Source: an uncultured euryarchaeote (GTDB taxonomy: Archaea; Thermoplasmatota; Poseidoniia; Poseidoniales; Poseidoniaceae). Taken from it: DNA of 5,473 bases. The DNA lies in the NCBI GenBank assembly GCA_937881505.1, contig CALGEM010000244.1, forward strand, positions 1 to 5,473. The letters are read 5' to 3'. Made by a program: the position numbers and the translations under genes. Below the pieces are notes generated by a model, which searched no databases, was not told where the DNA came from, and saw nothing but the letters and a program-made list of their open reading frames with translations. Shown piece by piece: positions 1 to 5,473 of this stretch. Every line of letters starts with the position of its first letter. Position 1 is the stretch's first letter.

Positions 1-3000
1 CCTTGTTCCAATTGCTCGCGGTTGTACAGCCGCTTGAACAGGTGGCATACTTGAGATCGTCACCGGAAGAAGAATAGTAGGAAATATGCACAGCATCGTT
101 GGAATCGATGGCGATGGAAGTGTAAGCTCCGACATTACCTGTTGTGTCAACCGAAATGGTAACCCAAGAGCCGGTCTTATCTGTTGCATACTTGAGATCA
201 TCATTGGTATTATCAAAGTAGGAAATGTGTTTGAAGCCATAGGAATCAATGGCCATGGAAGAATATTCTCCAACATTGCCAACGGAATCGAGAATGCCCG
301 ATGGAATCGCACCACCGGAATTGGTTGGTGTCGCAGTTGGTGACATGGCCGTACCCTTGGTCAATTCAAACCAGTCCGGTGAATAAGAGATGTCAGGGAC
401 TTCATCGTTGATGGTTATGTTGACCGTGGCTGAGGATGAACCGCCGCTGTTATTCGCCCAAATCGTGAACGTCTTGAACGTCATCAATGAAGTCGGAGTT
501 CCCCAGATGGTTCCGTTGCTCGTTCCGAAGTTCAGGCCTGATGGCAGGCTTGGGCTGATGGCCCAGGAGGTGATTGTCCCCGAACCCGTTACCGTCGCAT
601 TCAGCGGCAAGTCCGTACTGGATTGGCCCTTGGTGAGTGTGATGCTCGATGGAGAATACGAGAGCGTTGGTAATTGATCATTGATTGTGATGTTGATGCT
701 CGTGGTTGAGCTTCCGTTAGCGTTTGTCGCCGTGATGTTGTACTGTGTGGTGTTACTCAACGCTGTCGGCGTTCCCCAAATCGTACCGTTGTTGGTCCCG
801 AAGTTGAGACCTGCTGGTAGCGCTGGGGAAATGGACCAACTGGAAGGGTTACCAATGATGGCATTTCCAGCGTTGTGCATCTGGCCGTAGGAATACGATG
901 ACCCATTGTAGTAACGGAAGTACAGACTTCCATTGAGATTATGGAGATCTGCTACAACAGGTTCTGGGAATCGCCCGTCGTAATTGGTGTACAAGGTCGT
1001 GCCGTTCGTCGTTCCATCGGTACTCCATAGACCTGCGATGCTGTCGGAATTGCTGAAGTACTGCCTGCCACTCAAATACAATACGTTTCCAATGAGGACA
1101 TCATCTGTTACAATCAATCCGGCTTTGACCAATTGCGTACCTGCAGTCGTTCCATCAGTTCGCCAAACTTCATTGTCGATAGTGGCCGTTCCAGTCTTCG
1201 CAGAGAAGTAAAGATAATCTTCTGTTGAGGTGAATACACCAGCAGAGGTAAGTGCAGAATTAGTGCCTGTGTAAATGTCCTTCACCATGACGGTTCCCGA
1301 GGTCGTTCCGTCCGTCTTCCACAACTCGTACCCCTTGCCGTTTGCAGAGCGGCTGAAGTACAGCTCATCGTTGAACAATTCAAGACCGTAGTTGCTCGTG
1401 TCGCAGACAAACTGCGTCGTTCCAGCGGCCGTTCCGTTGCTTCGGTACAAACAGTTGCCATTTCCGCTAGAAGGATTGCCATTGGTCAGGAACCAGAGCC
1501 AGCCGTCATGAACGATGAAATTACTTGGGTTGGTCATTCTTGGAATGTTGAATCGTTGGCCGGGCGTGAGATCGACAAGAAGGCTCAGACCCGAACTGTT
1601 GTACATCAACACCTCTCGTCCGTTATTGTTCCAATGACCGCCCCCGTAGAAGGATCCGTTGTACTCGATGACGCTGTGGAAATTGCAGTTGTAGTGCCAA
1701 CAAGCCGAGTTTGTGGCTTTCACGGTTCCGCTGGAGGTGCCATCAGTCTTCCATATCTCGATGCCACAATTAGTGCAAGGTGTGATCTCAAAGTGAACCG
1801 TGTTGTTGAACACAAAGAAGCTGTCTGGGTCGGATGAGGCGATTCCGGAACGGATGTCCTTGACCATGGTTGTTCCAGATGCCGTCCCATCGGTCTTCCA
1901 GAGTTCCCTGCTGGTGCTGTTAGTTGATGCTGTGAAATAGAGCGTACCGTTGTATGAAATGGAATCTTCACTTGAACCACATCCAATCCAAGTCACATTT
2001 GTGGCCAGTAGATACGGATTGTTCGATGAAGAAGGTTGACTTGTGTTGAATGCCCAAAGTCGATACTCGTTCGAGCCGTAAATCAACAACTGCCCGAAGA
2101 CTGTAGCACATGCGCCAGAGGCGGAAACCGTACCGGCGCCCATAATGGATGAGATGTTACCCGTTTGACCGAGTAAGGTCGGCGTGATGGTGTAGGAGGA
2201 ACCGTTGGTCATGGTGTAGTTGTCAGGACTGTAATCGATGTTCGGTGTTGGTTCGTTGATGGTGAGTATCAAGGTCGTATTTACAGAACCACCTGAGTTG
2301 TTGGCAAATACGGTGTAGGTTGTGGCGCTCATGTTGACAAGTGGTCGGCCGTAAATTGTACCATTATCGAAGAACAGACCGGATGGTAGTGATGGCGAAA
2401 TACCCCATACCACCACATCTCCGCCTGTATTGCTAGCGGAGATATTGGCCATATCGTAACCACGAGTGATGGTGACACTCGATGGATTGTAGGTAATGTT
2501 AGCCAGGATGTCATCAACGGTGATGTTGAGGTAGGCCACGGTGGAGCCACCACTGTTGTTGGCCCAAACCATGTAGGATGTTTGCATCCACAGTTCGGTT
2601 GGTCTACCATAGATTGTACCGTTGTTGGTTCCGAAAGATAGCCCACTCGGTAATGAGGCGTTGATGGCCCACGTAGTGACCGCCCCACCCACATTGGTTT
2701 GGAGGTTGATCGTGCTCGGTTGATATGCCCAAAGTTCTCTTCCATCCGCTAGAGTGTAAGCGTTGAGGTAGAGCGTGTTTCCAGCGAGAACATAGAATGA
2801 ACTGCCCGGTGTTGCTGATGTACCGCCCGGCGCAATATCTTGATCGAGCCATGTGGTATGGTTCGAAGTATTGTGAGCATACAATTCATTGCCTGTGGAA
2901 GAGCAAGCATTACAGGCATTGAAGTAAATGATGTCATCAAAGACAACACTGAAATGCGATCCGGGGAAACTACCATAATTGGTCGTTTGAGAAGGTTGGA

Positions 3001-5473
3001 CACCTAAGATATCAGCGACGAGCCAAGTGGAATGATTTGACGTATCGTGTGCCCATAGTTCCTCTCCTACGGAACCATCCGTCGCATCGAAGTAAATCGT
3101 GTCTCCAACAAGGTGCCCCATACGTTCTCCTGGATCAGCGTCTCCAGAAGGATTGATTTCGGAAACTTTCCATATTGTGGTGTTGAATGTATTGTATGCC
3201 CAGATTTCATGGCCATAATTTCCATCGTTGGCAGAGAAGTAAATACTGTCTCCAACAAGAATTGCCATGTACTGTCCGACATTGCTGCTGTCACCACCAT
3301 TGTTGATGTCAGCAACTTGCCACGTGGATTGGTTGGATGTATCATAAGCCCAGAATTCAACGCCTGAATTACCATCGTTTGCATCAAAGTAGATGGTGTC
3401 GCCAAGGAGCAATGACGCGTATCTTCCAGGCTCGCTGCTACCTGAACCGGTTTGAATATCCGAAACTTGCCATGTCGAGAGGTTGGATGTGTCATAGGCC
3501 CACATCTCGATACCCCCGCCTCCACCATCAGCGCTGAAATACAACGTATCGCCAACCACGATACCCATGACGACTCCTGCATTTGAATTTCCAGATCCAG
3601 CGTTAATGTCTGAGACTTGCCAGGTGGAATGATTTGAGGTGTCATGCGCCCAGAGTTCACGACCGTCGTTGCCATCAGTCGCGCTGAAGTAGAAGGTGTC
3701 ACCAACAAGAGCTTCTTGATCGGTTGGTCCGAACCGTAATGGGTTGCTGCCGAATCCCGAATTGCTGTTGATGTTTGTAACCATCCACGTTGAATGATTA
3801 ACAGCATCATGCGCCCATAATTCAGCTCCACTTGTTCCATCATTTGCGCTGAAATAAATCGTGGAATCCATCACAGCTAGAACGGAAGGAGAACTATCTC
3901 CTGATCCACTGTTAAGATCGACGACTTGCCAAGTGGATTGATTGGAGATGTTGTATGCCCACAGTTCCTGACCTGTACTTCCATCATCAAGTTGGAAGAA
4001 CATGACATTTCCGATAAGAATAGGATTTATCGGACCAGTTCCAGACACCCCAGGAGTTATGTTATCGACCATCCATGTTGAACCATTTCCACTTGTATGA
4101 TTGATGAAATCAGGAGCGAGATGTACATAGGAATTGTTTGTCCATGTGTTGTTTTCAGGATTGTATTCAAACGGACCAGCCGCCTCATCGTTGATGGTGA
4201 GCGTGATGGTGAACGAGGACGAGCCGCCTGTGTTGTTCGCCCAAATCGTGTAAGTCGTGGCCGTCGTTTGGAGGACGGTTGGAATGCCCCAAATCGTTCC
4301 GTTGCTGGTTCCGAAGTTGAGGCCGGCAGGCAAGGTTGCGTTGATCGCCCAAGAGGTGATCGTTCCCGAACCAGTTAGCGTAGCGTTCAGAGGCAAATCA
4401 CTGCTCTGGTCGCCCTTGGTCAGCACGAGTGTGCTTGGTGAATAGGAGAGGGTTGGTACTTCGTCAACCACGGTGATGTTGAGGTAGGCTACACTTGAGC
4501 CACCACTATTGTTGGCCCAGACCATGTAGGACGTTTGATTCCAAAGTTCGGTCGGTGTTCCGTAAATCGTACCGTTGGCCGTGCCAAAGGAGACACCGCT
4601 CGGCAGGCTTGCGTTGATGGCCCATGAGGTAACATTTCCACCCGTGTTCGTGTTGTAATCGATGATGGATGGACGATACGCCCACAATTCATGTCCAGTG
4701 CTTACAACATTTGCTGAGAAATAGAGTGTGTCTCCGATGAGGAGTTCCATGTATGCTCCCGGATCACTGCCATGAGTACCGCTTCTGAGATCAGCTACTT
4801 GCCACGTGGAATGGTTGGAAGTGTCATGCGCCCACAATTCATAGCCCGTGCTTCCATCCTTGGCTGAGAAATAGAGGGTGTCTCCGATGAGGGTGTCCAT
4901 GTATTGTCCAGGGAAACTGCCGCTGCCGGCGCCGCTTCTGAGATCTGCTACCTGCCATGTCGAATGATTCGAGGTATCATGCGCCCACAATTCTGGTCCT
5001 GATGGATTATCTTGGGCTGAGAAATAGAGGGTATCGCCAACAGAAACGGCCATGTATTGCCCTGGATTACCTGACAAGCCCATGCCAGTCCATGTGATCC
5101 AACCGTTGATTTCAGCTGCTTTCCATGTCGAGTGGTTGGAGGTGTCATGAGCCCACAATTCATGTCCAGTGCTCCCATCATTGGCTGAGAAATAGATAGT
5201 ATCTCCAACAAGGAGCCCCATGTATTGTCCAGGGGTGCTTCCTGAACCGCCGCTGCTGATATCAGCTGCTTGCCATGTCGAGTGGTTGGAGGTATCATGA
5301 GCCCACAATTCTTGTCCTGATTGTAAATCAGTGGCAGAGAAATAGAGGGTATCGCCAACGAGGAGTTCCAAGTATGATCCTGGCACACTGCTTCCTGAAC
5401 CTAAGGCGATGTCTGTCGCTTGCCAAGTGGAGTGGTTGGAGGTATCGTGAGCCCACAATTCAGTACCTGTGCT
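1..5473 (-). CDS. Giant multidomain surface protein of propeller-like and Ig-like repeats, internal fragment
   Basis: One frame is open across the whole window: 1,824 codons, no stop, with one leftover base at position 1. The frame is phased by repeated motifs from end to end (ELWA at 5450-5461, 3956-3967 and 2726-2737; ELWK at 1895-1906 and 1316-1327), so there is no frameshift. Residues below count from the 5473 edge. Order: ELW array 1-267, Ig-like 268-337 and 338-430, Ig opening 431-456, ELW array 457-916, Ig-like 917-988 and 989-1074, Ig opening 1075-1106, ELWxxDGT array 1107-1533, Ig-like 1534-1599 and 1600-1691, Ig opening 1692-1726, HISYY repeats 1727-1824. No membrane segment, catalytic motif or signal peptide is visible; the first residues already lie inside a repeat unit, so the start is upstream of 5473. 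Secretion is inferred from the domain types, many Asn-X-Ser/Thr sequons and paired cysteines. Function unknown; adhesion or a surface-layer role is a guess. Domain style suggests marine group II archaea, moderately sure. Confidence 0.95.
2..295 (-). repeat. SIAIDS/HISYY/LKYAT repeat, first two units, cut by the window edge
   Basis: Residues 1727-1824. Two units, 152-295 (48 residues) and 2-151 (50 residues, still open at the edge). The pattern is DSVGNVGEYSSMAIDS, then HISYFD, DDLKYAT; and DTTGNVGAYTSIAIDS, HISYYS, DDLKYAT. The second unit has a C-x3-C pair after KYAT. The repeat length and the strand-turn pattern (bulky strand, DS turn, HISYY strand, LKYAT strand) suggest another propeller-like blade, but it shares no motif with the ELW arrays. 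I associate these repeats with large surface proteins of marine group II archaea, from memory. More units are expected below position 1. Confidence 0.75.
296..400 (-). other. Ig-like opening segment before the HISYY repeats
   Basis: Residues 1692-1726. It opens as VPDISYSPDWFELTKG and continues through TATPTNSGGAIPSG, where intact domains would go on to SWAISPxLPxGL. At that exact place the sequence turns into a different repeat (ILDSVGNVGEYSS). This is the sharpest junction of an apparent Ig-like domain interrupted by a repeat array; the remainder should lie below position 1. Confidence 0.65.
401..676 (-). other. Ig-like (He_PIG-type) domain f, intact
   Basis: Residues 1600-1691, 92 residues. 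Full-length copy: LPTLSYSPSSITLTKG, DLPLNATVTGSGTITSW, LPSGLNFGTSNGTIWG, FTIWANNSGGSSS and closing NITINDE. It is nearly the same as the domain at 4184-4462, though about 1,260 residues apart, which points to duplication or gene conversion inside the gene. Confidence 0.86.
677..874 (-). other. Ig-like (He_PIG-type) domain e, C-terminal part after array 3
   Basis: Residues 1534-1599. It begins with NAGNAIIGNPSSW right after the degenerate last array unit, then WSISPALPAGLNFGT, NGTIWGTPT, TQYNITATNANGSS and closing NITIND. The YSPS/LTKG opening is wholly missing, so this piece alone is an incomplete Ig-like domain; the opening at 2156-2251 would complete it. Of the three post-array domains this is the clearest case of a remainder. 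Confidence 0.8.
875..2155 (-). repeat. ELWxxDGT-type propeller-like array 3, nine units
   Basis: Residues 1107-1533. ELW-position motifs start at plus-strand 2051 (RLWA), 1895 (ELWK), 1748 (EIWK), 1604 (EVLM), 1442 (CLYR), 1316 (ELWK), 1160 (EVWR), 1022 (GLWS) and, degenerate, 875 (GQMH). Spacings are 156, 147, 144, 162, 126, 156, 138 and 147 bases. Good units read ELWKTDGTTSGTVMVKDI, the consensus of the known ELWxxDGT repeat, a family of large secreted bacterial and archaeal proteins. The strand LYFSA or LYFTA recurs between motifs. Units 1, 4, 5 and 9 are the worn ones. Cysteines are frequent here and rare elsewhere: CTNC at 1766-1777, a C-x5-C (CWHYNC) in the unit after it, and single ones near CLYR and FVCD, plausibly disulfides outside the cell. 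The array is related to arrays 1 and 2 by phase and length but differs in the segment after ELW. Confidence 0.88.
2156..2251 (-). other. Ig-like opening segment before array 3
   Basis: Residues 1075-1106. After the closing INE comes IDYSPDNYTMTNGSSYTITP and LLGQTGN, an Ig-like opening with the YSPD start and a TNG in the place of TKG. The expected SWxIxPxLPxGL part does not follow; instead the first unit of array 3 begins. The matching remainder is proposed at 677-874. Confidence 0.6.
2252..2509 (-). other. Ig-like (He_PIG-type) domain d, intact but divergent
   Basis: Residues 989-1074. It has a complete set of signatures: ITYNPSSVTITRG opening, SNTGGDVVVWGISPSLPSG, DNGTIYGRP, TYTVFANNSGGS and closing ILTINE. 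It differs from the other two intact copies: TRG instead of TKG, no LPLNAT segment, and a one- to two-residue shorter turn before NGTIYG. It occupies the same slot in the higher-order period as the domains at 4184-4462 and 401-676. Confidence 0.82.
2510..2725 (-). other. Ig-like (He_PIG-type) domain c, resumed directly after array 2
   Basis: Residues 917-988. The array's last ELWA continues as YQPSTINLQTNVGG and then TTWAINASLPSGLSFGT, NGTIYGRPTELW, SYMVWANNSGGS and closing NITVDD. Compared with the intact next copy it lacks about eleven residues between the opening PS and the NxGG turn, the same kind of shortening as the domain after array 1. The near match to 4463-4672 suggests that array plus following Ig-like domain was duplicated as one block. 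Confidence 0.8.
2726..4105 (-). repeat. ELW-type propeller-like array 2 (HDTSNHSTW variant), nine units
   Basis: Residues 457-916. ELW-type motifs start at plus-strand 3956, 3812, 3647, 3497 (EMWA), 3347 (EFWA), 3197 (EIWA), 3050, 2876 (ELYA) and 2726. Spacings are 144, 165, 150, 150, 150, 147, 174 and 150 bases. Counting from the entry STW at about 4073-4081 to the last ELWAY gives nine units. Each carries a VGDTIYFSA-like strand and a DG-rich turn (NDGNYGHE, TDGNDGRE). The copies differ more from each other than those of array 1 do, so this array looks older. The longest unit (174 bases) contains a CNAC cysteine pair at 2903-2914; another has a five-glycine turn just before EMWA. Nine units is high for one closed propeller (six to eight blades are usual), so unit count and blade count may not be equal. 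Confidence 0.85.
4106..4183 (-). other. Ig-like opening segment before array 2
   Basis: Residues 431-456. After the closing TINDE of the previous domain comes a new Ig-like opening (FEYNPENNTWTNNSY), matching the YSPS/YNPS start of intact copies. It does not continue to the expected TSWAI and LPSGL segment; within about 25 residues it passes into a propeller-type unit (NHTSGNGSTWMV). I read it as the first part of an Ig-like domain interrupted by array 2 and resumed at 2510-2725. It could instead be a plain linker. Confidence 0.55.
4184..4462 (-). other. Ig-like (He_PIG-type) domain b, intact
   Basis: Residues 338-430, 93 residues. A full-length domain: VPTLSYSPSTLVLTKG opening, LPLNATLTGSGTITSW, LPAGLNFGTSNGTIWG, TYTIWANNTGGSSS and closing TLTINDE. 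This is the reference copy for what a complete domain looks like in this protein. It is closest to the domain at 401-676 (shared SYSPS, LTKG, DLPLNAT, TGSGTITSWAI), not to the intact domain at 2252-2509. Such domains are structural modules in secreted proteins; no binding residue can be named. Confidence 0.85.
4463..4672 (-). other. Ig-like (He_PIG-type) domain a, resumed directly after array 1
   Basis: Residues 268-337. It carries the family signatures in order: TSWAINASLPSGVSFGT, NGTIYGTPT, SYMVWANNSGGSS and a closing NITVVD. In the putative-Ig (He_PIG) family these are the strand before the Pro-Leu-Pro turn, the GTIxGTP hairpin and the last two strands. The opening is short: RPS follows ELWAY, and the LTKG plus about ten residues found in intact neighbours are absent, so the domain is either shortened or completed by a segment lying before array 1. 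The copy at 2510-2725 is very close, including PTELW followed by QTSYMVW, at protein and DNA level. Confidence 0.8.
4673..5473 (-). repeat. ELW-type propeller-like array 1 (HDTSNHSTW variant), N-terminally cut by the window edge
   Basis: Residues 1-267 of the fragment. Six ELWA motifs start at plus-strand positions 5450, 5300, 5150, 4982, 4829 and 4679, so the period is 150 bases (50 residues) with one unit of 168 and one of 153. A unit reads ELWAHDTSNHSTWQVADI, a Ser/Gly-rich loop, PGQYM, LLVGDTLYFSA, then a D/N-rich turn before the next ELW. Tryptophans in ELW and STW and the VGDTLYFSA strand are the most constant parts. The layout resembles the ELWxxDGT repeat family but HDTSNHSTW replaces the xTDGTxxGT segment. 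A beta-propeller fold is inferred from alternating short strands and Gly turns, not shown. The 168-base unit carries an insert after AAEI with NGWITWTGMG. The array enters from beyond 5473, and the last ELWAY runs straight into an Ig-like domain. Confidence 0.85.
5119..5462 (-). repeat. Near-identical 150-base tandem DNA units
   Basis: At exact 150-base intervals the plus strand repeats agtggttgga (5131, 5281, 5431) and gcccacaatt (5151, 5301, 5451), with only scattered changes between. Less exact copies continue to 4679, for example gagaaatagagggt near 4867, 5019 and 5337. Units here are much more alike than those of array 2, which indicates recent duplication or gene conversion. Confidence 0.85.

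Noticed and set aside
390..890. Plus-strand open frames with a similar stretch around VPLLVPK
   Set aside because: The shared segment is the antisense of the conserved NFGTxNGTIWGTP part of the Ig-like domains, which also recurs near 4257-4445; not independent genes.
1508..1837. Plus-strand open frame of 109 codons
   Set aside because: Antisense to array 3, with no family resemblance; the minus strand codes for recognisable ELWKTDGT units.
2329..2745. 138-codon minus-strand open frame
   Set aside because: Overlaps the two Ig-like domains and the end of array 2 in a different frame; no recognisable domain of its own.
3067..3843. 258-codon minus-strand open frame
   Set aside because: It lies in another frame of array 2; its apparent internal repeats are the out-of-frame image of the 150-base units. 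The true frame across the same bases gives clear ELW units.
4948..5388. 146-codon minus-strand open frame with internal repeats
   Set aside because: Out-of-frame reading of array 1; the repeat period is that of the real ELWAHDTSNHSTW units.
2726..5473. Regular spacing suggestive of a CRISPR array
   Set aside because: The period is about 150 bases, the units are coding and similar along their whole length, and there are no short identical repeats with unique spacers.
1..5473. Promoters, ribosome binding sites, terminators or intergenic regions
   Set aside because: Every base belongs to the open minus-strand frame, so there is no non-coding stretch to hold them.

Overview
The window lies entirely inside one protein-coding gene on the minus strand. 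The frame whose codons have their highest coordinate at 5473, 5470, ... down to 4 stays open for all 1,824 complete codons. It has neither a natural start nor a stop here, so both ends of the protein lie outside. No second gene, RNA gene, promoter, terminator, CRISPR array or mobile element can be supported. The other open frames are overlaps of this repetitive coding sequence.

The encoded protein is a giant, presumably extracellular, all-beta repeat protein. From its N-terminal side (high coordinates) to its C-terminal side it reads: an ELW-type propeller-like array with the motif ELWAHDTSNHSTW (4673-5473, entering from outside); two Ig-like domains of the putative-Ig (He_PIG) kind (4463-4672 and 4184-4462); a short Ig-like opening segment (4106-4183); a second HDTSNHSTW array of nine units (2726-4105); two more Ig-like domains (2510-2725 and 2252-2509); another opening segment (2156-2251); a third array of nine units of the ELWKTDGT kind (875-2155); two more Ig-like domains (677-874 and 401-676); a third opening segment (296-400); and the first two units of a different, SIAIDS/HISYY/LKYAT repeat (2-295), which runs off the edge.

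The main structural observation is a higher-order period of about 611-651 residues. Each period holds one intact Ig-like domain, then an Ig-like domain that opens normally, appears to be interrupted by a whole propeller-like array, and resumes afterwards. The two arrays seen in full each count nine ELW-type units. Asn-X-Ser/Thr sequons sit at fixed places in the units, which fits a glycosylated cell-surface protein.

The organism cannot be proved from this window. The wording of the Ig-like domains (LTKG near the start, then TSWAI, LPSGLNFGT, NGTIWGTPT, WANNSGGSS, TIND) and the HISYY/LKYAT repeats resemble large surface proteins I associate with marine planktonic Euryarchaeota (Marine Group II, Poseidoniales). 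That assignment is recognition from memory, not a search result. The protein's function is unknown; adhesion, a surface layer or glycan contact are reasonable guesses only.
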